Assembly (NCBI GenBank): GCA_034401795.1
Contig: CM067366.1
Span: 67,788,014 to 67,852,013 of the forward strand
DNA length: 64,000 bases
Reading direction: 5' to 3'
Source of the DNA: Chaetoderma sp. LZ-2023a
Lineage: Eukaryota; Mollusca; Caudofoveata; Chaetodermatida; Chaetodermatidae
Shown: positions 31,491 through 42,284 of the stretch, piece after piece
How the letters are laid out: each line of letters begins with the position of its first letter
Numbering within the stretch: the first letter of the stretch is position 1
Position numbers and translations under genes: made by a program
The notes under the pieces: generated by a model
What the model was told of the DNA's origin: nothing
Database searches by the model: none
What the model saw: only the letters and a program-made list of their open reading frames with translations

Positions 31491-31656
31491 GTTAACAAAA
31501 ATACATGTGATTTCTAGACCTGGAATTGGGCATTCGCTAAGCGGAAACGTTAACTAGTGCAAAAGCCATTTAACGTGCTACATACCTGGGTCGTAGGACC
31601 AAGTCGAACACTGATCATTTACTAGTATAATTGACCTGTTATTATTTCTCTTACAG

Positions 31657-31856
31657 CGCAACTAGCACGATGCATGAGTGGGCATGCACCGGCACACTTC
31701 AAAACAAATAGAGAGATAGATACTGAAGCAAAAACAACGATGGATTTTCATCCTGTACCACAGGGCTCATGGCAAGAGAATTACAACAGAAGAAACAGGA
31801 AATGGACGGCGTATGTTGGCATTAACTCCGTGATTTTTGTTGTCACACTCTATTTT
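31657..31856 (+). CDS. small mitochondrial-type membrane protein, coding exon 2 of 3
   Basis: A strong pyrimidine tract and CTTACAG acceptor precede 31657; a GTGAGT donor follows 31856. The exon starts with two bases that complete the codon opened in exon 1 and ends on a codon boundary. Joined, the three exons encode 100 residues: an Arg-rich presequence (about 1-25), a polar linker, the motif DFHPVPQGSWQENYNRRNRKW, then one membrane span (WTAYVGINSVIFVVTLYF) and a short tail ending PPIGKN. The PxGSWQE..yxxRNxK motif plus one span and a terminal S/T-P-P is the pattern I associate with the Deltamethrin_res (prag01) family of small mitochondrial proteins. That name is a resemblance from memory; the exon structure is seen directly. 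Confidence 0.75.
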
Positions 31857-32112
31857 GTGAGTCAATCTATATACAATACAAGAATTCCTTTTTTAATTAT
31901 GTCAAGCAGTGATAAAGCTTTAGCTTTTTAAACATGTAGCCACTTGGGCCCTTACAACCAAGACTTAAGGGGCCTAGACAATTTGTCGATTTACTCCTGA
32001 ATGTAGAATGTGTTAAATAGGATGCTTTCAAGCTTAATAATATTGGCTTAATCTGCAATAGACTCCTCATCACATAGACATAAAATGATTTTCTCTTCAC
32101 ACTCTTAACAAT

Positions 32113-32312
32113 TTAACCCTCAAATTTCTAAAGGAATATTTCAATTTTCTGATAGAAAATGTCCATTTGCAGACCAAGAGAAGACTATTTTTTTTAATTT
32201 ATCACTGGAATGATGAGATTAAAAAAAATAGTCGTCTCTTGGTCTGCAAATGGACCTTTCTCAAGACCCCTCTAGAAGTCGTTTTTGGCTGATATGAGTG
32301 TTAAAGGGTTAA
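32113..32312. repeat. M1 MITE, short form
   Basis: 200 bp, TTAA at both ends, outer arms intact (GTCCATTTGCAGACCAAGAG and partner). The innermost palindrome GACTGGCTCGGTTATCGAGC is deleted. Lies in intron 2 of the small membrane-protein gene. Confidence 0.85.
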
Positions 32313-32519
32313 AATCTGGATGGAAAATTACAATTTAGACACTGTAGCCACCTGGACATGGGCTAGTGAGTCTGAAATCATGCTAGCCCAGTCTGAAATC
32401 CAGTAGCCGGACCCATGCTAATCTTCATTACTGATGTTGTGCCTCTTTCTAAGTAATCTCCGCCCACTTTGTGCGTATGCTGTAAGCGATTTGAACCTGA
32501 AACTTGAATTTAAATGTAA

Positions 32520-32600
32520 GATGTTAAATGTTTTGAAACTAATTTGACTGGGAGCTCCCAGTAAAATTATTTTCAAAATATTAATCGAAATGTTCAGTAA
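32520..32600. repeat. M2 hairpin core, short form
   Basis: GAAACTAATTTGACTGGGAG faces CTCCCAGTAAAATTATTTTC, without the GTTGCTGCC loop. Confidence 0.6.
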
Positions 32601-32990
32601 TTTGTAAATTCAGCAAAGATATATGCAATTCAAACACACTACTGAGTGACACGTCATTTTGATTGTGATGTCAGCTAACCAAGTGACTAGGGCTGTACGA
32701 TATACTGATAAGATATTGAAAAATGATATCACATACGGACGGTTTAAAAACCGCTTATGAGACATAAATATCGAAAAACCGAACATGAACATATTTTTGG
32801 GTTTTTTCGTATCATAAAAATGAGACATGAAAGATGCTAACCGGTGCCTAAGACATGTTTTTCTGGGCATTATCTATATCATTTAGGCTGCTTCCACTGA
32901 TCATTCCATTCCCGTTTTTGTCATTGGCTAGCACGACAACAATTATCCAATCACTATATTTGTTTTCTTCCTACGAATGAACATTGTTAA

Positions 32991-34283
32991 CTCACCCTGC
33001 CCCTGGTGACCCTCCGTCAAATTTTTCTTTAAACAAACAACTTCTCAAGAACCACTGGGCCGATTTCAATTATATTTGGCAGGAAGTATCTTTAAGGCAC
33101 AGAGATCCAAGTTTGTTCAAATGAAGCCGATTGGCCAATTTTACCGGCAGCCATCTTTGATTTTAGGCGATTTTTAGAAATGGTAAAACCGCTTGGGGAA
33201 TTGATTCAAAACTCATGAAACATCATCTAGGGCAAGAGGTAAGCCAAGTTTGTTCAAGAGGACTTGATGGACCAAATGGTTCAGCGGCCATCTTGGATGA
33301 CCTAAATTTTGCGAAAACGACATCCAGAACCGTTGAAGGGATCAAGCCGAAATTTGAGAGATAATTAGGGACTAAGGGCTATTAAAGTTTGTACAAGGGA
33401 AGTTGATACGTTAAATAAACCATGGTCGCCGTGGACCAGTCGAAATGTAGCACGTTTGTTGGCCATTTTGAATTTTTTTATTTGATGGATTTTGTAGGCA
33501 AAATTAATTTTATGTAGGCTTGTGGGTATGTTGATTTCAAATTTGCCACTTTCGAAACTGTTGGATAAACGATTTGGTGGCTACCTTGGATCTTTTTCCT
33601 GCCAAAAACTCCCATACTAAAGCAATGGGAAATTTTAAATGTCTGATTTCAATTATCTTTGGCAGGAAGCATCCTTAGGCCATAGGGATCAAGTTTGTTC
33701 GAAGGGAGCTGATTGGTGAATTTGGTCGGCGGCGGCCATCTTGGACTTTGGCCGATTTTTAGAAACTTTAAAAATCTCTGAAACCGCTCAGGGTATCGAT
33801 TCAAAACTCATGAAATATGATCTAGGCCAAGAGCTGAACCAACTTTGTTCAAAGGAACTTGATTGGCCAAATTTTTCGGTGGCCATCTTGGATAACCTAG
33901 TTTTCGCGAAAATTACTTCTCCAGAACCGCTGAACGCATCGGGGCGAAAGTAGGAGATATGATTAGGGCCTAAACCCAATTCAAGTTTGTCCGTGGGAAA
34001 TTGATACGTAAAAAACTTGTCCGCCATGATTCAATCTAAATTTTGCGTTTTTGGCAGACGCTTTTGTTGCACACTGCAACTACTGGGACTGTTTAAATAT
34101 GTGCCTGACAAAATGTCAGGAACCGGCAAGATCATGCCTGACATTTGCTAGTTTGGTGCCTAACAATGTCCTTGACAGGCACCTTATTTCCAGGCTTGTA
34201 CAGTTGTCATCTCGTTTTGTTCGTTTGTTCCAGTGGCCAATAATTCTAGGTGAGCGATTACAGGCACCTTGGGTCTCTTGTTG
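32991..34283 (-). mobile_element. tandem-cored dispersed element P3 (type II core)
   Basis: Reverse-orientation relative of 54677-56428. It contains repeated segments around TTTGGCAGGAAGCATCC (33080, 33660) and CCAACTTTGTTCAAAGG-type sequence. It ends GGCACCTTGGGTCTCTTGTT, the reverse complement of the shared start. No coding capacity. Lies in intron 2. Confidence 0.7.
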
Positions 34284-34309
34284 ATTTTGGGGTTAAGTAT
34301 GATGGTGAC

Positions 34310-34720
34310 AGCGAGCAATGGGCCTTTAGATTTTTAGCTATGCCCCGCCCATCACTAGCTAAGCTCCACCCGCACCTTGCCATGTTGGGATTGCTCGATC
34401 CCCGAATACCCTAGCTACCAATTTCCTGAAAACTATACAGGTAAGCTGTTGAATATTTTGTAAATAATTTGACTGGGTGCTGCAGCCTATGGCAGCAACA
34501 GCGCCCAGTCAAATTAGTTTCAAAATATTCAACAGAATATTTATTAAATAGTAAAAGCAAACAATTTGTACAACGCATAGACCGTCTTCAAATATGCGTT
34601 TGTGACGTACTTATCGATGTCATTCATGATGTCATTGTACACATCACGCTGTTCATTATGATGTCATATGATGGGTGGGTACTCTGGAAAGGTGAATTGT
34701 GTTACATTTTCAGATGATAG
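34310..34720 (+). mobile_element. M2 element, full copy
   Basis: About 400 bp centred on a near-perfect palindrome at 34446-34535 (CTGTTGAATATTTTG...CAAAATATTCAACAG). The left flank has TAAGCTCCACCC and GATCGATCCC-like text; the right flank has TATTAAATAGTAAA and a run of TGATGTCAT motifs. The same flanks occur at 39535-39850, 50395-50720 and 62580-62960, so the palindrome is the centre of a larger element. Confidence 0.7.
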
Positions 34721-34878
34721 CCCAAGATCTACTGAATGTGTATATATACCATGTTTGCCAAATTGAAAATTGACCAGATCAGACAACTGATAAATGCATT
34801 TTAGTGGTGTGTTTTATGTGACTGTCGGTCAGCAATGTAATGTGTTTGTTATTTTGGATTTATTTCTTTATTTTTCAG

Positions 34879-34935
34879 ATGTACAAGAATGATTGTTTCT
34901 ACTTGCATTCCACACCTCCAATTGGCAAGAATTAA
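34879..34935 (+). CDS. small mitochondrial-type membrane protein, coding exon 3 of 3
   Basis: Preceded by a long T-rich tract and TTTTTCAG acceptor at 34871-34878. The exon adds MYKNDCFYLHSTPPIGKN and stops at TAA 34933-34935. Phase 0 matches the end of exon 2. The short tail after the membrane span fits a single-pass inner-membrane protein. A possible poly(A) signal variant ATTAAA lies near 35012. The exon is short, so its assignment rests on phase, acceptor strength and the family-like PP ending. Confidence 0.65.
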   Translation: MYKNDCFYLHSTPPIGKN

Positions 34936-35639
34936 TGTTAGTCACGATTTAGATATACCTCTGCTGCTTAATTCATATTAATGAAAAGTAGTTAGCTTGT
35001 ACAAATTTCAGATTAAATTCCTGACATGGGTTTTATTTAGTTTCTATTAAAAATATTTAAACGGATTAGACAAAAGAAAGTTTCCTCCACTATGCACATG
35101 CATGTATTTTAAACTGTATGTCCTTGTACTTGTTATATACTCATATTACTGCGTTTTTGACTGTTTTCTCCGAGGAAAAAACCACTGTTGTAATTATACA
35201 AGTATTTATTTATTGCCGTAATTTCATACAGGATAGTGGTTAACTCATTTTTGCATTCAAGATGACATTTTCAGACGGAAAGAAAATATTTTTGAAAACT
35301 CCGCTGTTATGACTACCTCGTGATATCAGCGGTAAATTTTCAAAAATATTAATTTTTTCGCTGTTTAATTGATGTTTTACCTGGTACATGAACAAATCCT
35401 GGTTATGAGTGGCAATTGGAAATTTTTTCTACCACATATAAATAGCGCTCTTCTAAAATGTACATCATATTACAAGCTTGCTAGCGTAATTGTTTCGCGT
35501 CACACGATTCTGTCCTACCTTGTACTAATGTTTGGAAAGATGTTGATAACGATTAATACAATAAGAAACCCTTTTTTTATAGAGCCGTGCTTAGTTGAAA
35601 TTGCATTACAGAAACTGCATTGTTATTAAATTTTTCAGT

Positions 35640-35856
35640 ATTTTAGCCATCTGACTGCCGAGGTTTTTTTTGCAATCCACATTCCAGGGGTTATATCTCT
35701 GGCCCTGATAAATATTTTGAAAACTATTTGCTTGAAAGTTGTTGATGGCTAAGACACCAACAACTTTCAGTCAAATTGTTTTCAAAATATTTAGCAAGTC
35801 CAGAGTTTTGCTCATTGAAATTATTGTCTGGTGGCTTGTAGCAGTAAGACAGTTAG
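35640..35856 (-). repeat. M3 hairpin element, copy 1
   Basis: Central palindrome AAAGTTGTTG...CAACAACTTT with GTCTGGTGGCTTG near the end. Relatives at 40605, 52689, 53045 and 57195. Confidence 0.7.
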
Positions 35857-36190
35857 TAAATAACATGGTGCTTGTTATCTATCATCGTTACTTTATTGAA
35901 ACGCATGACAGTTTTTATCTGCTAATTTTGAAAACAAATTGACAGAAACAATGGTTTTCAGTCAACTCGTTTTCAAAATATTTAGCTTATTTCATACATT
36001 TCTCCTGTAATACCAAATTTTTACTGATTTATGATATATAATGTCCAGACTTCTAGTAATTGTGATGTCAGCGCTTCTAGTGTCATAAATTGTCTTCTGG
36101 AATAAATTTTGTGGTCTAATTCTGGGTTATTGTTTTGCTTTCATATGCAAATCCATTCATTTTTATTACAATGGTGGATAGATATACAAT
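35857..36190. other. unassigned intergenic stretch
   Basis: Contains one more M3-like arm (CAACTCGTTTTCAAAATATTTAGC near 35960); no gene seen. Confidence 0.35.
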
Positions 36191-36194
36191 ACAT

Positions 36195-36400
36195 CACATA
36201 AGTTAATGTGTTTCCAAACCAAAAACAGAAACATGTTAGTTAGTGCAATTTTGAACACGATGTAAGAAATGTACTGTTGAATATGTTGAACATAATTGGA
36301 TTGGAAGACATTGCTGCCTTTAGCAATGTATTCCAATTCAGGTATGTTCAAAATATTCAACAGTACGTTTCAAATTTTAAAAAAATTTTGAGGTGTACTA
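36195..36400. repeat. M4 hairpin element, copy 2
   Basis: CTGTTGAATATGTTGAACAT faces ATGTTCAAAATATTCAACAG around GACATTGCTGCC. Confidence 0.75.
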
Positions 36401-36453
36401 TGCATGTAAAAAGATTGTCTGGAATATATCCTAAACCAGCTGGTTAGATCTTA

Positions 36454-36646
36454 TTAACCATTTAACACACATATCAGCCAAAACGGCTTCTGCAAACTAT
36501 TTCTGAAAATTGACCACAGAAATGACTGGATCGATGACCGAGCCAGTCATTCCAGTGGTAATTTTTCCAAAATGTCTTCTTGTTCTTCAGATGAACATTT
36601 TCTATGTTGAAATTTTCTTAAACAAATCTGAGTATTAAAGGGTTAA
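36454..36646. repeat. M1 MITE, TTAA at both ends
   Basis: Starts TTAACCATTTAACAC and ends ATTAAAGGGTTAA, in inverse orientation to the 32113 copy (GCCAAAACGGCTTCTGC arm first). Confidence 0.85.
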
Positions 36647-36858
36647 ACTCGAGCTGCAACCTTCTAAAGATGCTCCATGATTGGAGCAAGCAGACTGTTG
36701 ATTTGAGAGGCATCTGTTATCCTCCGCATCTAATATCCTCTGGCCTATTTGGTGGGCGATACTGATGTAATGAATATTCAGCAATGATTAATCATGGTTA
36801 AATTTAACCCTTTCATCAACACATCCGTGAAAAAGTAAATTCTTTACGGTATAAAAAT

Positions 36859-36916
36859 TCTGTTGAATTTTTAAAATTAATTTTACTGAGTCAAATTAAT
36901 TTAAAAATATTCAAGT
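36859..36916. repeat. M2 hairpin core, short form
   Basis: TGTTGAATTTTTAAAATTAA faces TTAATTTAAAAATATTCAA around ACTGAGTCA. Confidence 0.6.
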
Positions 36917-38020
36917 TTTCCTGTATGGTAGCGGTGAAAATGAGATACAGTGAATTAATCAGTGAAAGGGTTAACATCCAATTCTGATTCCCTGATAAGT
37001 AGTGATGTGTCTCAACCACACATGCATTAGAAAAATCATGTGTTTGTGTACATGCAGCATCCAATGGTTTCATAAAATATGTATTCCGAGTCCAGCTAAA
37101 TTCAAAATACCTATAAAACAATAATCGGCTCCGAAAAAAATGTTTACGCATTGGTCCCTTATAAAATTTAGATGATGATGTAACAATCCATGCTAGGAGC
37201 CGAAAACATTGCTGCAGTATTGCTTTATCAAACGATAGCACAAAAATCAATTTACAATGCAAACACTCTTTGGTACTAATACTAAGATTATACTTACTTA
37301 GTATGCTATCCTGTGCAGTAGTACTATGCTAAATCAATTATTTGGTGGTGTCAGCATCCCATTGAATATCTGGGAAATGTAATCAAAGACATGATTTTGT
37401 ATGTTAATCGCATGAGGATTTTTACGGTTATGTCCATGGATTCTATCCATGCCTTGTAACAACGATGTGTTTGCACACACTACCATGCAGGCACAAGATA
37501 CCATTTTCAGCACTTTCTCGGGAGCAGTAGACCCTCTGTGCTGCCACACCCACTCAGTTGGTGGTAGCTTATTACCCTACTATTGCTGAACAGTATGTTA
37601 CGCTATGGAATTTGGGAGCTGCAGATGTTGGAGGGAGTGATTCTAGCTCAAAACCCAATGTGGAGAAGGATGCTCTGTGGATTGACAATCGAACCGCTCA
37701 GTTTTAGCAGAAACCAACTCTACCACTCGTTCTCTGTATCCCACCCAGTGCTTGCATGAACAAACATCGGGTGTTGTTTGATACTGAGGAAAGCTGACAG
37801 AATTTCGGATATACTATACAATTGCAATGGCTTCCCTCCAAAGAGCCTGTTTGAGGTGGCTTGTTCGACCAACATCACCTGCAAATCTGTCTGTCTCCAT
37901 AACAACAGGTGAATTTTGTGTTTGGGCAGTATCCATGGCGATTGCTGCATTCAACCAGTTGGCATCTGCAATATCCTGCTTGACAGTCAGACATATACCC
38001 GCAAATTTCCCATCATTCCT
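36917..38020. other. stretch with a possible decayed coding remnant (minus strand)
   Basis: On the minus strand several adjoining open stretches (about 38010-37815, then 37549-37334) look protein-like but lie in different frames with stops between. I recognise no domain and no splice pattern that would rescue them. Confidence 0.25.
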
Positions 38021-38248
38021 TTAACCCTATAACACTCGTATCAGCCAAAGACGTCGTCTGCCGTGGTCTTGCGAAATGTCCATTTGCAGACCAAGAGAAG
38101 ACTATTTTTCCAAATTTACCGCTGGAATGACTCGGTTTACCGAGCCATTCATTCCAGTGGTGAATTTTCAAAAATAGTCTTCTTGGTCTGCAAATGGACA
38201 TTTTTCTATCAGAAAATTGTAATTTTCTTGAACAAATTCGCGGGTTAA
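38021..38248. repeat. M1 MITE, TTAA at both ends
   Basis: 228 bp, TTAACCCTATAACAC to CGGGTTAA, with both GTCCATTTGCAGACCAAGAG arms. Confidence 0.9.
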
Positions 38249-39534
38249 CAAATCAATCCTGATGAACCTGAATCTTGGTACAGTGTTTTTTATACACTTT
38301 GATCTGTATGTGACTGAATTGTCCAGTCTGGGCAACTCTGAGTAGACCGACAGATGGCAGGCTGGAATGCTTCCTCACCTGGGGGGTGGGGGGGGGGGTG
38401 GTATTACATACAATGCCACCCAGCACATGCAGGTTTCATGGCCTGTGAGAATTCTAACATCCATGTCAGCTTGTCATTCTAATACCTCAGATTGAGCAAT
38501 TATGACAAATTTGTTGGGTTTGAACATACAGAACCTTGCACAATTGATATGAATCTAATTCTCCTGAAAATTTTGTCTATCTACAAATATTTTCAATGTT
38601 CAAGGAATCAAGGTAGTGGTCCTGTACTACCATTTCTCACTGGCTAGGAACTAGATTTTTCTCAATACAGCGAGCTCTGTTAGCCATCAGGTCTTGGAGT
38701 GATCATTTGGCAGCTAATGGCGGATATAGGTGAGACCTCTGCTATTGTGTATGACTGTAATGTTACCAGTATCTGTCAAATCAGTTTATTGTTCATGTTG
38801 ATAATGTCTTCTAACTGAAAACTTGCTGTAATTAGATGGAGGCACTGCCTTTGTGTTCCATTCAGCCATTGCAATGTATGAAATCTGATTCTACCGTCTA
38901 TCATTCCAGAGTTATGGCAAAAAATGTCTATTCATTTATGCATTTATGCCTAGTAAAACAGACAGATGTTCTTTAGCTGTAGTAGTTTAGACATTTCATG
39001 TGTGTATCAGACATTCAGTGTGTGAGTAAAAGTGGATAACTGGAGACAAACTTCACGGGTTGTGTCGGGAAAGCCTATTTGTTTGGTCAGTCCATCTGTA
39101 TGTATGCCTTGCTAACAGTGTGTCCATCCGTACCATACCTCTTGCGACTAAGTAAAATGGCTGCCATCGCGTGGGGCTGAGTGGGTTTGGGATTGGTGAA
39201 GGAATTGTACGATTTTGTGTAGTTTGAGATATCGGTCAAGCTATCATCTAATTTTATTTTGAGATGACGTCTGAGGTGACATGATTAAGCAGTGATCGAG
39301 ACGATAATACTATTCCAATCTGGTGTGTACGATCACTACATCATCTCTGAATACCAAAGTGCAAGATTATCTATGACAAGGGTATTAAGTGTTATCTTAC
39401 GCAAATATCATCCTTCACCAATCAATTATTCTATCCATGCTAAGAATATCTAAAGGATAGCAATTGCATCCTTATCTGCTTTAAGTGTGTAATAACGCTT
39501 TCAATGGCACAATCCCAGGATATTTTCAAAGCTG
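38249..39534. other. unassigned intergenic stretch
   Basis: A G-rich tract lies at 38381-38402. No exon, transposon end or RNA gene recognised. Confidence 0.4.
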
Positions 39535-39850
39535 GAATAGAATAGAGGGATCCATTTCTAGCTATGCTCTTCCCATTTCCAGCCAAGCTCCGCCCACATT
39601 CTGAGCGTGTTGGTATAGATTTATATACATTAAACCTTGACTTCCTAGAATCCCATTTTCAAGATAAGTATACAGGTAAGCTGTTGAATATTTTCAAACT
39701 AATTTGACTGGGTGCCGTTGCTGCCTAGTGCCCAGTTAAATTAGGTTCAAAATAGTCAACAATGTTTATAAAATAGTAAATACATCAGACATACAATTCG
39801 TCCACTTGACAGACTATTCAAGCTTAATGATGTAAATTAGCTTTAAAATA
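39535..39850 (+). mobile_element. M2 element copy
   Basis: Palindrome at 39681-39762 with the same flanks as 34310-34720 (CAAGCTCCGCCCAC; AAATAGTAAATACATC). Confidence 0.65.
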
Positions 39851-39942
39851 TGAAACATTTTTACACTGTTAAAAGAGGGTTGTATCCGTGACATTGGTGT
39901 AGATCGAGAAGTATAATGGTCAAATTTAATAAAGAAAACTGC

Positions 39943-40115
39943 TTCTTTTCTCATAGAAAATGTCCATTTGCAGACTAAGAAAATACTGTTTTTGAAAATT
40001 TTCCACTTAAATGACTGGCTTGAGTATTGAGTTAATATTCAAAAATTGTTTTCTCTTGGTCTGCAAATGGACATATCTCATGACCACTGTAGATGTGTTT
40101 TTTGGCCATTAAACA
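39943..40115. repeat. M1 MITE, degenerate
   Basis: Both GTCCATTTGCAGAC arms present, central palindrome eroded, TTAA ends lost. Confidence 0.65.
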
Positions 40116-40604
40116 AAACGCAAATCCTTCATTCAATAGAGCAGGCTTGTTATCTTTAATGTTGACAAAAGGAAGCACTTCAAACTGAAATATTGAGCCC
40201 TGATTACACAGCAATAATGGGGCTAATGGAGGCTTTAATTCATTTGCAACAAAAACAATGAAGAAAAAAATAAACAGCTGCTATGAAACTTTCAGAGACT
40301 ACACTATGACGAAGAGTCTACACAGTGTTCCACAAATAATAGGCAGATTAATTTTTATCAGTGTGTTCAGCTTTGATAAAATATAAGTTAGTGTTGATAT
40401 TCAATTCTGGAAGCTGAGTTTAATTACTTTTCTATAATGGGGATAGAAACGATCTGTAGCCTGTTTACGTATACAGATCAGTAACGAAATCCTGCGGGAT
40501 CACTGTGCTTCACCAGAAGTAATTAAGGAGTTACTGCTTACTGTACTTCATCAACCAGTTGCTGTAATCTTTTTGAAAACGTGATTGTTAAAACTAAAAT
40601 TTTG

Positions 40605-40745
40605 TTAACCCTTTAGCTGTCTGATGGTGCAAGCCACCAGACAATAATTTCAATAGGCAATAAGTCTGAACATGTTGAATGTTTTGGAATCGATTTGACT
40701 GAAAGTTGTCAGTGTTTTCAAAATATTCAGCATATCCACAGTTAA
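40605..40745 (+). repeat. M3 hairpin element, partial
   Basis: Starts TTAACCCTTTAGCTGTCTGA, then AAGCCACCAGACAATAA and one hairpin arm. The start shows M3 also has TTAA-CCC ends. Confidence 0.7.
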
Positions 40746-40789
40746 ACTGCAGAGAAAATGTAGTCTGCAGAAATTCAGTAAGCAGAGTT

Positions 40790-40870
40790 AATGGTCAAGA
40801 CAGCCAAGATGCATTCTGTAGTGGTCTTGAAAAATGTCCATTTGCAGACCCAGAAAAGGTAATTTTTCTA
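40790..40870. repeat. half M1 MITE
   Basis: One arm (GTGGTCTTGAAAAATGTCC...GCAGACC) joined directly to the tandem repeats at 40870. Confidence 0.6.
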
Positions 40871-41460
40871 GCCCACCAAAAGGTTTGTGGGGGGTATTAT
40901 GTGATTGCGCTGTCTGGGCGGACAGGCAGGTGGCAGAGTGGTTTCCAGATGATAACTCTGTTTATTGGAGGATGACTGAATCTTCATAGGGTGGTTGAAC
41001 TATGTCTAGGGAACAAACCTATCAAAATTGACGATGATCTGAGATCCAAAATGGCTGCCAGCCATCTTGAAAATTGTGTCTGTGTGAGAGCTCCATGAAA
41101 GTTTATCGGATCGGAAGAAATCTATCGAAATTGATAATAATCCCAAATCCATTATGGCCACTGGCGGCCATTTTCAAAATTGGTTCCCAGATTATAACGG
41201 TTACTGTTTTTCGGATCACTTGGAAACTTCATAGAATGCATGAACTAGGTCTGGAGAAGAAAGCTATCGAAATTGACGATCATCTGAAATCCAATATGAG
41301 CAGAGGCCATCTTGAAAATTGGTTACTAAACGATAACTCCATCTACGTTTAGTGGTTCACTTTGAAACTTCATGGGGTGACTAGATTGTGTCTGAGGATG
41401 AAACCTATTGAAATCGAAGATGATCCAAAATCCATTATGGATGACAGCCACCGACTGTCT
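40870..41460. repeat. tandem-cored repeat, about 141-bp unit
   Basis: The block AACCTATCAAAATTGACGAT recurs near 41016, 41119, 41261 and 41402, the last two spacings being 142 and 141 bp. Each is followed by ATCCAAAATGG-like sequence. Confidence 0.75.
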
Positions 41461-41884
41461 GAATTATGCTATGCAACTGTGACAGCTGGGCACCTGCAAA
41501 CACCCTCTTCAGCAGACTCAATACATGCCATCGCAGACCTGCAACCCAGCATGATGATTGCTGGCCACACAGCACTGTACAACTGTGCTATGTGAGGATA
41601 AGCCAACAGAGATGATCAGTACTTGGACATGTTCTTCGAATGCCAGAAAATATACCTGCTCAGAAAGCATTGAGTTTTCAGTACTGAGGGCCAAATAGTA
41701 TGCACAGAACACATAATACTAACTTGCTGTTAACACTGCGATCAGACCTACAAATATGTAATCTAAGACCGCTCAACATGAGAAGCCTAAGGAGGTTCGC
41801 AGTGGACAACACACGGTGAAGAAGTCTGGAAAAAAAATGATTTCAGCTGAAAGAAGTTCACTACCTCCCGCCACAAAAATATAG
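41461..41884. other. unassigned intergenic stretch upstream of the GPCR
   Basis: No element or exon recognised. May include GPCR 5' sequences, but no promoter motif stands out. Confidence 0.35.
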
Positions 41885-42015
41885 TCATCATTATCAATGA
41901 CTGGGTCAGTTATCAAGCAAGTCATTCCAGTGGTAAAATATCAAAAACCATCTTGACCTGCAAATGGATGCTTCTCAAGATCACTGCAAAGGCCAAGTTT
42001 GACCAGCTTGACCAT
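41885..42015. repeat. M1 MITE, partial
   Basis: Centre and right arm (GACTGGGTCAGTTATC, CATTCCAGTGGTAAA, GACCTGCAAATGGA) only. Confidence 0.65.
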
Positions 42016-42073
42016 TATCCATTTCGCCGACAAATCCCTGAAAAAATAAATTCTTGACAGTATAAAACTTATT

Positions 42074-42155
42074 CTGTTGAATATTTTGAAATTAATCTGA
42101 CTGGATACTGCTGCCTAAGCTTCCAATCAAATTAATTTCAAAATATGAGTTTTCC
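42074..42155. repeat. M2 hairpin core
   Basis: CTGTTGAATATTTTGAAATT faces AATTAATTTCAAAATATG around CTGCTGCC; ends 130 bp before the GPCR start. Confidence 0.65.
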
Positions 42156-42284
42156 TGAATGGTTGCCTTGAAAATGAGATATGTGGAATTCATCGGTGAA
42201 GGAGATAAAGCAGTACCATAAAGACCTAATTGTGGTTGTTGAATTTGGACAACTATCCAATAATTTGTGTATGCTCTAGATAAA

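Noticed and set aside
37334..38010. Protein-like minus-strand segments in three frames
   Set aside because: Stops and frame changes between segments, no recognisable family and no splice sites joining them in phase; left as an unassigned stretch.
42267..42284. Six extra N-terminal codons for the GPCR
   Set aside because: They begin with GTG, not ATG; the ATG at 42285 gives a normal glycosylated N-terminus.
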